DNA of 64,000 bases, from contig CBFIDE010000001.1 in NCBI GenBank assembly GCA_965661265.1, forward strand, positions 107,778-171,777. Direction: 5' to 3'. Of this stretch, positions 7,969-17,215 are shown piece after piece. The position numbers and the translations under genes are program-made. Under the pieces are notes generated by a model that was not told where the DNA came from, made no database searches, and saw only the letters and a program-made list of their open reading frames with translations. Each line of letters begins with the position of its first letter. The stretch's first letter is position 1. Origin of the DNA: CBFIDE01 sp965661265. GTDB taxonomy: Bacteria; Bacteroidota; Bacteroidia; Flavobacteriales; Schleiferiaceae.

Positions 7969-8322
7969 AAGACTTGATTTTGCTCGAAAGTACAAAAATG
8001 ATTAGCAAGAAAATATGGAATTGATTCAGCAAGATGAACTGAATCTATCATTTACAAATGTTCGCGACAATTTAGTCTACCGGATAAGTATTGGTTTTAT
8101 ATCATCGTATTTTAGGCTATTTAACCAAAATGAATTAAGAACTTATGAAAACAAAATAAGCTTAGAAACTAATTTAGTGTAAGGCATGTATCTATAAATG
8201 TGTCAACGATTTATCTTATCGAATATGCAGAAATTTCTGTTTAAATAATGAAGCTCCAGATACGATTCACAAATGTGCCAAAATAAATTACTAGAACAAC
8301 TTGATACAAAGAATTGAGCTAT
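7969..8322. other. Intergenic stretch with little visible content
   Basis: Between the divergent start of the permease gene and the typA terminator there are about 350 AT-rich bases. Apart from a possible 55-codon frame (8015-8182) I see no tRNA, structured RNA, repeat or operator in it. Confidence 0.5.
8015..8182 (+). CDS. Possible small hypothetical protein (55 aa)
   Basis: An ATG-initiated frame of 55 codons begins MELIQQDELNLSF and ends ISLETNLV before TAA. The composition is not absurd for a protein and it fills an otherwise empty gap, but there is no recognised family, no ribosome binding site and no promoter match. It may be a decayed gene end or chance. Confidence 0.2.
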   Translation: MELIQQDELNLSFTNVRDNLVYRISIGFISSYFRLFNQNELRTYENKISLETNLV

Positions 8323-8356
8323 AAAAAAAGCCTCTCATATTTCTATAAGAGGCTTT
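8323..8356 (-). terminator. Terminator of typA
   Basis: On the minus strand, AAAGCCTCTTATA and its near-perfect complement form a stem with a short loop, followed by a T run (the A run at 8323-8329 on the plus strand). It lies 22 bp past the typA stop. Confidence 0.8.
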
Positions 8357-8377
8357 CAATATTCAAACGATCTGATA

Positions 8378-10171
8378 TTACTTAGCTGATCTCTTTCTTT
8401 CATTTTCTTTTAAAAGAATTTTTCTCAACCTAATAGATTGTGGAGTTACCTCAACGTATTCGTCACCTTGGATATATTCCAAAGATTCTTCTAAACTAAA
8501 TACAGTATGCGGAGCAAGTCTTAATTTATCATCAGCACCTGAAGACCTCATATTAGACATCTTCTTAGTCTTAGTAACGTTTACTGTTAAATCACCAGCT
8601 CTACTATTCTCACCAATAACTTGACCTTCATAGATCTCTTGGTTAGGTGGAATAAAGAACTTACCTCTATCCTGAAGATTACTTAAAGAGAAAGGAATAG
8701 ATTTTCCTGTTTCTATAGCAATCAAAGAACCATTCTGACGTCCCGGAATAGGACCTCTATAAGGTTGGAATTCTAAGAATCTATGAGACATAATTGCCTC
8801 TCCAGCTGTAGCTGTTAAAAGGTAGTTTCTTAAACCTATAATACCTCTAGAAGGTACTTCAAACTCAAGGTGCATTCTGTCTCCTTTAGGAGCCATTTCC
8901 TTTAAGTCTCCTTTACGCATAGTGATTGCTTCAATAGCTTTTCCACTAACATCTTCTGGAAGGTCTATAGAAAGAATTTCTATAGGCTCATGCTTCACAC
9001 CATCAATTTCCTTGATGATTACTTGTGGCTGCCCGATTTGAAGTTCATATCCTTCTCTTCTCATCGTTTCAATAAGAACAGAAAGGTGTAATACTCCTCT
9101 ACCATATACTCTAAATGTATCTGCAGAATCAGTATCCTCAACTCTTAAAGCTAAGTTCTTCTCGATTTCTTTAGCCAAGCGATCCTTGATATGTCTTGAA
9201 GTAACATACTTACCTTCCTTACCAAAGAAAGGAGAATCATTAATGGTAAAGGTCATACTCATGGTAGGCTCATCAATCTTGATTGTTGGCAAAGCCTCAG
9301 GACTTTCTATATCAGCGATAGTATCACCAATTTCGAAACCTTCAATTCCAGTTAGAGCGCAAATCTCTCCAGAGAATACTTGCTCAACCTTTCTTTTCTC
9401 AAAACCGTCAAAAACAAAGATCTCCTTGATTCTAGATTTTACAATAGAACCATCTCTCTTCATTAAGCTAATCTGTTGATTTGCTTTTACACTTCCTCTA
9501 TGTACCCTTCCAATTGCAATTCTACCGATGAAAGAAGAATAGTCTAATGAAGTAATAAGCATTTGAGTAGTACCTTCATTCTTAACCGGAGCAGGTATAT
9601 GCTCAATAATCTGGTCTAAAAGGAAGTTAATATCCGTATTCGGATTCTTATAATCAGGACCCATCCAACCATTCTTTGCAGAACCGTATATAGTCGGGAA
9701 ATCTAATTGATCATCTGTGGCTTCTAAGTTGAACATCAGTTCAAAAACCATTTCATGAACCTCCTCTGGAGTACAATTTGGCTTATCTACTTTATTGACA
9801 ACCACTAGAGGCTTAAGTCCAAGCTCTAATGCCTTAGAAAGCACAAATCTTGTTTGTGGCATAGGTCCTTCAAAAGCATCTACTAAAAGAACAACTCCAT
9901 CGGCCATGTTTAATACCCTCTCTACTTCACCACCAAAGTCACTGTGACCAGGAGTGTCAAGAATATTAATCTTATAATCTTTATACTGTACAGACACGTT
10001 CTTAGCAAGAATGGTAATACCTCTCTCTTTTTCTAAGTCGTTTGAGTCCATGATCAGCTCACCTGGCTTTTCATGATCACTAAATAATTTACCAGCTAGA
10101 AGCATCTTATCTACTAGTGTGGTCTTCCCGTGGTCAACGTGGGCGATAATCGCAATATTTCTTAATTCCAT
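8378..10171 (-). CDS. typA: Translational GTPase TypA/BipA
   Basis: A 597-residue ribosome-associated GTPase involved in 50S assembly and stress or cold adaptation. The G1 loop AHVDHGKTT is at 9-17, followed by [10 protein letters not shown] (G3) and VVNKVD (G4), then EF-G-like domains II, III and V and the BipA-specific C-terminal domain. The Bacteroidota-typical ending ([20 protein letters not shown]) is present. The start [17 protein letters not shown] at 10171 is the normal family N-terminus; an in-frame ATG 21 bases upstream adds a non-conserved MPPFLEY. The gene is monocistronic with its own terminator. Confidence 0.96.
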   Translation of the reverse strand: MELRNIAIIAHVDHGKTTLVDKMLLAGKLFSDHEKPGELIMDSNDLEKERGITILAKNVSVQYKDYKINILDTPGHSDFGGEVERVLNMADGVVLLVDAFEGPMPQTRFVLSKALELGLKPLVVVNKVDKPNCTPEEVHEMVFELMFNLEATDDQLDFPTIYGSAKNGWMGPDYKNPNTDINFLLDQIIEHIPAPVKNEGTTQMLITSLDYSSFIGRIAIGRVHRGSVKANQQISLMKRDGSIVKSRIKEIFVFDGFEKRKVEQVFSGEICALTGIEGFEIGDTIADIESPEALPTIKIDEPTMSMTFTINDSPFFGKEGKYVTSRHIKDRLAKEIEKNLALRVEDTDSADTFRVYGRGVLHLSVLIETMRREGYELQIGQPQVIIKEIDGVKHEPIEILSIDLPEDVSGKAIEAITMRKGDLKEMAPKGDRMHLEFEVPSRGIIGLRNYLLTATAGEAIMSHRFLEFQPYRGPIPGRQNGSLIAIETGKSIPFSLSNLQDRGKFFIPPNQEIYEGQVIGENSRAGDLTVNVTKTKKMSNMRSSGADDKLRLAPHTVFSLEESLEYIQGDEYVEVTPQSIRLRKILLKENERKRSAK

Positions 10172-10316
10172 ATATTCTAAAAATGGCGGCAAAGGTAGTG
10201 TTATTAAATGGTCTTTTAAGGTATATGCTAATTATTCAACCCTATTTAATCTTTTGATTATCAACAGATTTAATTCTAATCTCCAAAAGCTCTGAACATC
10301 CTACACTCTAGAGCAT

Positions 10317-10343
10317 AAAAAAACCCTGCTATTGCAGGGTTTT
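10317..10343 (-). terminator. Terminator of the T9SS thioredoxin-like gene
   Basis: A perfect 10-bp stem AAAACCCTGC / GCAGGGTTTT with a 4-nt loop is followed on the minus strand by T residues. It lies 21 bp past the stop of the gene ending at 10364. Confidence 0.85.
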
Positions 10344-10363
10344 GAGAAGCATTCATGAGAAGA

Positions 10364-11092
10364 TTAAAAACTTCTTATAATCTTTTGACTCGTCATCTCG
10401 CCATTTTCATTGGTAAGTTGAAGAAGATAAATACCATTAAGCAAACCTATATTCTCCTCTATTTGAGTTTGAGCGGCATTATTTCCAGCCACTATTAATT
10501 TACCTGTAAGGTCTATTAATCTGTACTCAACATTCTGATTTGGTAAATACTCTATTCTTAAAGCGTTAGATGTGAAAAAGGCTGATACGTTATCAAGGGT
10601 CCCAAATTCTGCTGTGCTTAAGCTAAGGGCATTCACAATATTCAAAGCCTCTGTTTGCGCGGCAGAAGAGCTAAAGCCAGCATAAGCAATGCTAGAATCC
10701 CTTGGATCAATTGTATAATACCTTGGAGTACCAGTTTGGAACCAATCTCTATTAGAATCTACAAAAGCGAAAATATCGGTCCAACTATAATCATTTACCC
10801 ATGTTCCTACTTGAGAACAATTAGGAGTATTCGTACCACTTTTAAATGTCATAGCTCCCCAAACTTCAATTGCCGGCTTGTTTTGAAATGCAAAATTCTG
10901 AAGAGCAGGAGCTTGGCTTTTGCAAATACTGCAATCCAATCCTTTGGATGCTACTATCAGTACTTTTCCTTGTCCTAAGACATCGTGCATTTTCTTAGTT
11001 ACATTATTACAGTCGGTAACAACACTATTACTAACCTGTGCAAAGGCTGGAGCCAATGATAGAGTAAATACTATTGCGAATAAATTTTTCAT
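10364..11092 (-). CDS. Secreted thioredoxin-like protein with T9SS C-terminal sorting domain
   Basis: A 242-residue exported protein. The signal peptide covers 1-19 (ending PAFAQ). A thioredoxin-fold-like segment, VLIVASKGLDCSICKSQAP, carries a CxxC pair at Cys54 and Cys57 right after a beta strand, as in thiol-disulfide proteins. The last about 75 residues (from NVSAFFTSNALRIEYLP to GIYLLQLTNENGEMTSQKII) are a T9SS type A sorting domain, which directs export across the outer membrane and is usually cleaved. The ATG at 11092 is preferred because it begins the signal peptide; an ATG 12 bases upstream is possible. Whether the CxxC is redox active or structural is not known. Confidence 0.8.
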   Translation of the reverse strand: MKNLFAIVFTLSLAPAFAQVSNSVVTDCNNVTKKMHDVLGQGKVLIVASKGLDCSICKSQAPALQNFAFQNKPAIEVWGAMTFKSGTNTPNCSQVGTWVNDYSWTDIFAFVDSNRDWFQTGTPRYYTIDPRDSSIAYAGFSSSAAQTEALNIVNALSLSTAEFGTLDNVSAFFTSNALRIEYLPNQNVEYRLIDLTGKLIVAGNNAAQTQIEENIGLLNGIYLLQLTNENGEMTSQKIIRSF

Positions 11093-11156
11093 CTTTATTA
11101 TCAAAAATAAGGCAGAACAAGAACTCTTCTTGTCTACTAGATGACATTCACGAAAT

Positions 11157-12179
11157 TTATTTTAAAAATTTGTGAGACCAGCCTTCGAGTACTGATATCC
11201 ATTGCTCATTGTCGTTTAAACATGGTATCAGTTCAAAATGTTCGCCACCATTCTCTTCAAATATTTCTTTAGCCTCATCCCCTATTTCCTCAATAGTTTC
11301 AAGACAATCGCTCACAAAGGCAGGACAAACAATTAATAACTTCTTCATTCCATCTTTTGCAAATGATTCAATAGTCTTATCGGTAAAGGGCTGCAACCAA
11401 GGGTCACCTCCTAACCTAGATTGGAAACTATTGCTAAACTTGGCTGAATCCAATTTAAGCTTCTCAGCCACCAACTTTGTTGTCTCAAAAGCTTGATGTC
11501 TATAACAGAACTCATGAGATGGACTATCCAAATCACAACAATTCTCAAAGTTTAAGCAATGAGATTTAGTTATATCGCCTTTTTTAATATGTCTCTCAGG
11601 AATACCATGATAGCTGAATAATAGATGATCATAATCCTGATGAAGATATGGCTCTATTGAATTGGCTAAGGCGTTGATATACGCAGGCTCTTTATAAAAA
11701 GCTTTCTTCACCCTCATTTTAATATGAGGAAACTTTGTCTCAATTACCTCCCTTGCTTTTACAACCACCGTCTCATAAGAACTCATAGCATAATGAGGAT
11801 ATAATGGAACCAAGAAAATCTCTTTTAAGTCTGGATTTTCTGCGTGAAGAGATTCAATCGCGGAAGCGATAGAGGGATTTCCATACCTCATTCCCAAAGC
11901 AATAGGAGCATTCAATTTAGATTGCAGTTTCTCCATTAACTTATAGCTCCACACAATTAGAGGTGAACCTTCTTTAGTCCAAATGCTTTGATACGCTTTC
12001 GCCGATTTCTTTGGCCTAGTGTTCAAAATGATCCCTTTCACTAAGAAAGTCCTTAACCATTTTGGAACATCAATCACTCTCTCATCCATTAAAAACTCAC
12101 CTAAATATCTTTTTACATCCTTAGGTTCTGGTGAATCAGGACTTCCTAAATTCACTAATAAAACTGCCTTTTCAGCCAT
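11157..12179 (-). CDS. hemH: Ferrochelatase
   Basis: The 340-residue enzyme inserts Fe(II) into protoporphyrin IX, the last step of protoheme synthesis. LLVNLGSPDSP (7-17), the LYPHYAMSSYET segment (126-137), the catalytic histidine in FSYHGIPERH (His191) and the acidic proton shuttle in FVSDCLETIEEI (Glu294) are all in place. Four cysteines cluster at 208, 214, 215 and 225 (SHCLNFENCC...FCYRH), which might hold an iron-sulfur cluster as reported for some bacterial ferrochelatases (inference). It follows the AraC regulator by 39 bp on the same strand and stands back to back with the hemA operon, so the terminal step is encoded next to the rest of the pathway. Confidence 0.95.
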   Translation of the reverse strand: MAEKAVLLVNLGSPDSPEPKDVKRYLGEFLMDERVIDVPKWLRTFLVKGIILNTRPKKSAKAYQSIWTKEGSPLIVWSYKLMEKLQSKLNAPIALGMRYGNPSIASAIESLHAENPDLKEIFLVPLYPHYAMSSYETVVVKAREVIETKFPHIKMRVKKAFYKEPAYINALANSIEPYLHQDYDHLLFSYHGIPERHIKKGDITKSHCLNFENCCDLDSPSHEFCYRHQAFETTKLVAEKLKLDSAKFSNSFQSRLGGDPWLQPFTDKTIESFAKDGMKKLLIVCPAFVSDCLETIEEIGDEAKEIFEENGGEHFELIPCLNDNEQWISVLEGWSHKFLK

Positions 12180-12218
12180 TTCAACTCAATTATATAATTC
12201 TCTCTTTCGTTTTTATTT

Positions 12219-13157
12219 CTACTTTGCCCCTACATACTTCTTTGGGGTTACGCCAAACTTTTTCTTAAAGGCCGTTATAAAATGACTCGGATTAGTATAT
12301 CCGATACTATAAGCCACATCATTTACTTTTAACTTATCCTGATCCAATAAATGCCGGGCAGTATCCAAGCGGTAGTCATTCAAAAACTGAAAAACGGTCT
12401 TGCCATAGATACTTTTAAATCCTTCTTTTAATTTGTATTCGCTTAGCGCGATTTCCAAACTAAGCTCCTTTAAAGAAGGAGGATTGGTCATTCTTTCTAA
12501 AAGGATCTTTTTACTCAGCCTTATTTTCTCTACATTCTCTTCATCATTCAAAAAAGGACATTGCTCTACATCCCCATCTTCTTCTCTATTAAAGTATAAA
12601 GCCAAAATCTCCAATGCCTTTGCCTTCTCAAAAAGACTAGCAGATGCTGCTTTCATTCCATGATTAAAGAGTTGCCCTATATTTAAACTCAAAATTGGAC
12701 TAAGAGTTTTGTCAGAGTAGAACTTCTTATTAATGTTCTCTTTATTCAGAAAACCGATTTCTTCAGATCCATCCACAAACATTTGATGTAAGGCCTCAAC
12801 ACTGATATAAAAAAAGGCCACTTTAGAATTTGGAGCTAGTTCCACATCTAGCGGAAGAGCCTGATTTGGATTATAGAAAATAAGACTTTTCTCTGGTTTT
12901 AAGTCTAGTTGATAAGATCCTCCATTAAAAAGAAACTTAGCACCACCCTGTACCGCAAAGTAAAACTGAATTAAGCTTTGACTTATATCCCTATTTAATC
13001 TTTTAACTTCTTGGCTCAGATTTTCAATTTTCACCAAATAAAAACCTTCACTTATTCGGGTATTTTTTATTTTATGTTCTTGGGTATTTTTTTCAAAATC
13101 CTCAAATTCAAAATGTATATCCAAAACTATTTTCTTAGAAATTATGACAAACATCAT
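12219..13157 (-). CDS. AraC family transcriptional regulator of the heme locus
   Basis: A 312-residue protein whose C-terminal about 100 residues hold the double helix-turn-helix of AraC regulators: first helix pair PSLKELSLEIALSEYKLKEGFK, second NDVAYSIGYTNPSHFITAFKKKFGVTPKKY, ending in the usual TPKKY. The N-terminal half (about 1-200) is a sensing domain with a cupin-like run of short strands; the ligand cannot be read. Its HTH is close to PchR-type regulators, which respond to siderophores or metals (inference). It is divergent from hemA, shares a 152-bp intergenic region with it, and lies upstream of hemH, so control of heme genes and of itself is the natural guess. The start could be 13157 or the next ATG codon at 13154. 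Confidence 0.88.
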   Translation of the reverse strand: MMFVIISKKIVLDIHFEFEDFEKNTQEHKIKNTRISEGFYLVKIENLSQEVKRLNRDISQSLIQFYFAVQGGAKFLFNGGSYQLDLKPEKSLIFYNPNQALPLDVELAPNSKVAFFYISVEALHQMFVDGSEEIGFLNKENINKKFYSDKTLSPILSLNIGQLFNHGMKAASASLFEKAKALEILALYFNREEDGDVEQCPFLNDEENVEKIRLSKKILLERMTNPPSLKELSLEIALSEYKLKEGFKSIYGKTVFQFLNDYRLDTARHLLDQDKLKVNDVAYSIGYTNPSHFITAFKKKFGVTPKKYVGAK

Positions 13158-13205
13158 TGATACAACACATGGAATGCGATATTATTGGCAAAAGTAGAGG
13201 AATTG

Positions 13206-13228
13206 CTAATTAGAATTATTATAAATAA
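13206..13228. promoter_or_regulatory. Candidate operator, third copy of the 9-5-9 palindrome (araC-hemA intergenic)
   Basis: The arms CTAATTAGA and TATAAATAA are separated by ATTAT. Against the perfect copy at 20396-20418 (arms TTATTTAGA / TCTAAATAA) 15 of 18 arm bases agree, the geometry is the same, and the 5-bp spacer equals that of the copy at 20456-20478. The site lies 82 bp before hemA and 49 bp before araC. The region is AT-rich, so a chance match is possible. Confidence 0.45.
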
Positions 13229-13271
13229 GGGTTTTTATATAATCGGGGTATTTATTTATTGCTTTGAGGTA

Positions 13272-13300
13272 TTGAAGCTTTTCCTTTCGGGATATTTTCG
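13272..13300 (+). promoter_or_regulatory. Candidate hemA promoter
   Basis: TTG at 13272-13274 and TATTTTCG at 13293-13300 (7 of 8 to TAnnTTTG) are separated by 18 bp, within the Bacteroidota range. Transcription would start only a few bases before the hemA ATG at 13310, giving a very short leader. Confidence 0.35.
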
Positions 13301-13309
13301 CAATCGATT

Positions 13310-14554
13310 ATGAAAGACTTTCAAGTAAGTAAACATTCTCATTTCTACATGATCGGTATAGATCATATGAAAGCACCTGTAGAAGTTAGAGAAGGCTTTT
13401 CTTTAGGTAGCCAAGAAATTAGCCATCTGACCTATGAGTATAAGAAGGCTGGTGGAGATGGAATTTTTGTCCTTTCTACTTGTAATAGAACAGAAGTCTA
13501 TGCCTTTGCAGACTGCCCTAGAGATCTAATTCAGTTGTTTTGCAAACACAGCAAGCAATCATTAGATACCTTTGACCTTTATAAGAATGTAAAGCAAAAT
13601 AGAGATGCTATTCAGCATTTATACAAAGTGGGTGTTGGTTTAGAATCTAAAATATTAGGTGATTTTGAAATTATAGGGCAAATTAAAAAGTCATTCCTAG
13701 TTACCAAAGAGCTTAACGCCCACAATTCCTTTTTAGAGAGATTAATCAATAATACCGTTCAATGCTCAAAAAGAGTAAAGAACGAAACCACTTTAAGTAG
13801 TGGGGCTGCATCTGTTGCTCATACTACAGTTAGGTTCATCAAAGATTATATCAATGAACAAGACCAACCTAAATTATTACTTTTTGGAATAGGTAAAATT
13901 GGGCAAACGGCTTGTGAGAATTTAATCAATCAAACCAATATTACGGACATTACCTTAATAAACCGTTCTGAAGAGAGAGCTGAGAAACTAGCGGCAAAAT
14001 TTCATGTAAAGCATGTTTCAATAGAACAGCTTAATGATGAATTAGATGCATCAGATGTGATTATTGTGGCCACAGGCGCTCAGGCTGCCACAGTTAAGAA
14101 AGAAGCTTTCAAGACCAAGAAGTCTAGATTGATTTTAGACCTCAGTATGCCTAGAAATGTAGATCATGATTTATATCAGGATAATTTAATCCAGGTAGTT
14201 GATGTAGATCACCTTTCGGTAAAAGCAGACGAAAGTCTAAATCAAAGAAGAACTCAAATACCTTTAGTTCTTGATATCATTGATGAACTTACTCAAGATT
14301 TTTATGATTGGCTAGAAAGTAGACGTATAGCTCCTACTCTTCAGCAATTGCAATCTAAAATTGATGAGATTATAAATAAAGAAGTTTTTTCTGCGCTCAA
14401 GAAAAGCCCGGATATAGAATCCTCTGTATTGGAAGATTTAGGCCAACAAATAACTAAGAAGTTAACAGGTCAGTTTGCTAGAAAGCTAAGAAATGGAGCC
14501 GATGTAAACGACCAACTCAGAACCATTCATCATATTTTTGAGTTGAAAAATTAA
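13310..14554 (+). CDS. hemA: Glutamyl-tRNA reductase
   Basis: The 414-residue enzyme reduces Glu-tRNA to glutamate-1-semialdehyde, the committed step of C5-pathway tetrapyrrole synthesis. The catalytic cysteine lies in LSTCNRTEVYAF (Cys58). The GAASVAHTTVRF segment and the NADPH-binding fold (LLLFGIGKIGQTACENL) follow, and a helical dimerisation tail closes the protein. The N-terminus through GIDHMKAPVEVREGF fits the family, supporting ATG 13310. It is the first gene of the seven-gene hemA-C-D-E-F-B-L run, with 0-11 bp gaps or overlaps throughout, and is the likely control point. GluRS and tRNA-Glu are not in the window. Confidence 0.96.
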   Translation: MKDFQVSKHSHFYMIGIDHMKAPVEVREGFSLGSQEISHLTYEYKKAGGDGIFVLSTCNRTEVYAFADCPRDLIQLFCKHSKQSLDTFDLYKNVKQNRDAIQHLYKVGVGLESKILGDFEIIGQIKKSFLVTKELNAHNSFLERLINNTVQCSKRVKNETTLSSGAASVAHTTVRFIKDYINEQDQPKLLLFGIGKIGQTACENLINQTNITDITLINRSEERAEKLAAKFHVKHVSIEQLNDELDASDVIIVATGAQAATVKKEAFKTKKSRLILDLSMPRNVDHDLYQDNLIQVVDVDHLSVKADESLNQRRTQIPLVLDIIDELTQDFYDWLESRRIAPTLQQLQSKIDEIINKEVFSALKKSPDIESSVLEDLGQQITKKLTGQFARKLRNGADVNDQLRTIHHIFELKN

Positions 14555-14558
14555 AAAA

Positions 14559-15479
14559 TTGAGCATATCTCTAATTAAAATCGGAACAAGAGACAGCCCC
14601 TTGGCTGTTTGGCAAGCTAAGCTCACAGCAAAGCTTTTAGCGCAAAAAGGCTTTCAATCAGAATTAGTATTTATAAAATCCCCCGCTGATCTAGATTTAA
14701 AAACTCCATTAAATGCTTTTGGCACCACAGGAATTTTCACCAAAATGCTAGACGTAGCTCTCTTGGAAAATAAAATAGATGTAGCAGTTCATTCTCTTAA
14801 AGATTACCCTACTGTTCCACCAGAAGGCATTTGCCTGGATAGCGTTCTTGAAAGAGCTGAATCAACGGATATTTTAGTACCTCAAAATTCCATTGATGTA
14901 AATAATCTTCATAATCTAAGTGCTATAATCGCTACAGGGAGTATTAGAAGAAAAGCTCAATGGCTGAATAAGTATCCAAACCACCAAATTACCGGCCTAA
15001 GAGGTAATGTTCAGACTAGATTGAATAAGCTTCATACTAATAATTGGCATGGAGCCATCTTTGCTAAAGCAGGTCTTAAAAGAATAGATTTATTACCAGA
15101 AAACGCCATTGATTTAGACTGGATGATACCAGCTCCTGCTCAAGGGGTTATAGGCATTAGCTGTAGAGCTAATGATGACGAACAAAAAGAAATTTTAAAC
15201 CTTATTAATGATGTCCCGAGTCAACAATTGGCTATCGCCGAAAGGCAGTTTCTAAACACCTTAGAAGGTGGGTGCTCTGCTCCAATTGGCGCATTAGCCA
15301 CACATATTAACGGACAGATAAAATTGCAGGCCGCATTATTTCAATTAGACGGGTCACTTAAGATAGAGTGTACAAAAACTTTAGAAGCTCATAGAGCTAA
15401 AGAATTAGGTCACTTATCGGCTCTTGAAGTTTTGAATAATGGAGGTAAAGAAATAATGGAATCATTAAAAGGTCAATAA
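14559..15479 (+). CDS. hemC: Porphobilinogen deaminase (hydroxymethylbilane synthase), TTG start
   Basis: The 306-residue enzyme condenses four porphobilinogens into hydroxymethylbilane. IKIGTRDSPLAVWQAKL (6-22) is the normal N-terminus, HSLKDYP carries the catalytic aspartate (Asp82), GSIRRKAQW binds substrate acetate/propionate groups, and EGGCSAPIGA holds Cys239, which carries the dipyrromethane cofactor. No ATG exists near the start. The only initiator consistent with the conserved N-terminus is TTG at 14559, four bases after the hemA stop, so translation is probably coupled to hemA. Confidence 0.94.
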   Translation: MSISLIKIGTRDSPLAVWQAKLTAKLLAQKGFQSELVFIKSPADLDLKTPLNAFGTTGIFTKMLDVALLENKIDVAVHSLKDYPTVPPEGICLDSVLERAESTDILVPQNSIDVNNLHNLSAIIATGSIRRKAQWLNKYPNHQITGLRGNVQTRLNKLHTNNWHGAIFAKAGLKRIDLLPENAIDLDWMIPAPAQGVIGISCRANDDEQKEILNLINDVPSQQLAIAERQFLNTLEGGCSAPIGALATHINGQIKLQAALFQLDGSLKIECTKTLEAHRAKELGHLSALEVLNNGGKEIMESLKGQ

Positions 15480-16181
15480 ATGCTGAATGTAAATTTGCTT
15501 TCTACAAAAGTCTTACCTGATGACTTAGTTCAGGCATTTATAAAAAAAAAAATTAATCTTAGGCAAAAGGACTTTATTGACGTACAACTGGATTACAATG
15601 CTAGATCTTTTAAAGCAAGACTAAATAATCCTAGCTCTCAGGCTAGAGTGTTTACAAGTAAGAATGCTCTTTTTAGCTTGCAAAAGTTAGCCGACGAAGA
15701 AGGAATAGAGTTTCATAGAAAAAAGAATTTTGTTGTAGGCATAAGAGCTACCGAACTGCTTCAAGATTTTGGGCAAAGAGTTGATGTAAAATCTGGAAAC
15801 GCAATCAGTCTTGCACAAATTATTGCCAGAAACAAAGACATTAAAGAAGTTGATTATTTCTGTGGAGACAAGGCATTAGAAGATATTCCAGAATATTTAT
15901 CAAGTAAAGGAATAAAAGTAAATAAAGAGGTTGTATATCGCACCTCTATGGTAGCGCACGAGGTAGAATATTTAATGCTGCATGCAGTGATGTTCTTCTC
16001 GCCTAGCAGCGTCTTTAGTTATTTCAAAAGGAACAGATTGAAACTGGAAACAATGGTCTTTACCATTGGTGCTACTACAGCAGATGCTGTGAAGCTAAAA
16101 TGTAATAATTCAATCATCCTAGCCGATGAACCCAGCATTCCCTCAACAGTAAAGAAAGTTATTGAACATTATAGATCATGA
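15480..16181 (+). CDS. hemD: Uroporphyrinogen-III synthase
   Basis: A 233-residue protein of the HemD fold. The family is poorly conserved in sequence. The features seen are [15 protein letters not shown] (58-72, the first-domain loop), the hinge and second-domain segment [17 protein letters not shown], and the conserved [13 protein letters not shown] plus [12 protein letters not shown] near the C-terminus, which line the tetrapyrrole cleft. It cyclises hydroxymethylbilane with inversion of ring D. Its ATG directly follows the hemC stop, and its end overlaps the hemE start by 4 bp (ATGA). The position between hemC and hemE makes the call secure despite the low sequence conservation. Confidence 0.92.
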   Translation: MLNVNLLSTKVLPDDLVQAFIKKKINLRQKDFIDVQLDYNARSFKARLNNPSSQARVFTSKNALFSLQKLADEEGIEFHRKKNFVVGIRATELLQDFGQRVDVKSGNAISLAQIIARNKDIKEVDYFCGDKALEDIPEYLSSKGIKVNKEVVYRTSMVAHEVEYLMLHAVMFFSPSSVFSYFKRNRLKLETMVFTIGATTADAVKLKCNNSIILADEPSIPSTVKKVIEHYRS

Positions 16182-17215
16182 GTAATTATAAAAACGACCT
16201 CTTTTTAAGAGCGCTTAAAGGAGAAACAACAGAAAGACCTCCAGTATGGATGATGAGACAAGCCGGAAGGTATCTTCCAGACTTTATGGCTCTAAAAGCT
16301 AAGCATAGTTTCTTTGATCGAGTTGAAACGCCAGAATTAGCGACAGAAATTACAGTGATGCCTATTGACCAAGTAGGCGTTGACGTGGCCATTCTATTTA
16401 GTGACATTTTAGTTATTAATCAGGCACTTGGACAAGAGGTTCAAATGGTTCCTGGAAAAGGACCATATATTCCTAATCCAATAAGAACGGCAAAGCAGGT
16501 TCAGGATATTCCAGTGGTAGACGTCAAGGATAGACTTTCCTATGTTTATGAAGCTATTAAGATGACTAAAAAGGAACTTGCTGGCAGAGTTCCATTAATT
16601 GGTTTTGCCGGTTCTCCATGGACTATCCTATGTTATATGGTAGAAGGTCAAGGAAGTAAGACCTTTGATATTGCGAAGTCGTTCTGTTTTAAAGAGCCAG
16701 AAGCGGCGCATCAACTATTACAGAAGATAACGGACATCACCATTGATTATTTAAAGGAAAAAGTGGCTGCAGGAGCGGATGTTGTTCAAATATTTGATTC
16801 ATGGGGAGGCCTATTATCTCCAAACGATTATAGAACTTTCTCATTGCAATATATCAGACAAATTGCCGAGGCATTGCATACCTATGCACCAGTTATTGCA
16901 TTTGGTAAGGGATGTTGGTTTGCTTTAGAAGAAATGAGCCAATTACCTGTATCTGCTCTTGGTGTTGACTGGACTATTAGCCCAAAGAAAGCGAGAGAAT
17001 TTACCAAGTCAAATATCACATTACAAGGAAACTTTGACCCTGCAAGATTATTAGGCACTAGAAAAGAAATTGTACAGCTTACCAAGCAAATGATTGATGA
17101 CTTTGGACCTCAGAAATACATAGCAAATCTTGGGCATGGAATCTTACCTAATGTACCAGTAGAAAATGCTAAAGCTTTTGTAGAAACTGTTAAAGAATAT
17201 AGATATGAAGGATAA
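16178..17215 (+). CDS. hemE: Uroporphyrinogen decarboxylase
   Basis: The 345-residue cytosolic enzyme removes four acetate carboxyls from uroporphyrinogen III to give coproporphyrinogen [20 protein letters not shown] near 21-37 contains the substrate-binding arginines. FSDILVI holds the catalytic aspartate. [16 protein letters not shown] and the C-terminal [10 protein letters not shown] and [11 protein letters not shown] complete the TIM-barrel signature. The length is normal. It overlaps hemD by 4 bp and hemF by 11 bp, a strong sign of one transcript and coupled translation. Confidence 0.97.
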   Translation: MSNYKNDLFLRALKGETTERPPVWMMRQAGRYLPDFMALKAKHSFFDRVETPELATEITVMPIDQVGVDVAILFSDILVINQALGQEVQMVPGKGPYIPNPIRTAKQVQDIPVVDVKDRLSYVYEAIKMTKKELAGRVPLIGFAGSPWTILCYMVEGQGSKTFDIAKSFCFKEPEAAHQLLQKITDITIDYLKEKVAAGADVVQIFDSWGGLLSPNDYRTFSLQYIRQIAEALHTYAPVIAFGKGCWFALEEMSQLPVSALGVDWTISPKKAREFTKSNITLQGNFDPARLLGTRKEIVQLTKQMIDDFGPQKYIANLGHGILPNVPVENAKAFVETVKEYRYEG

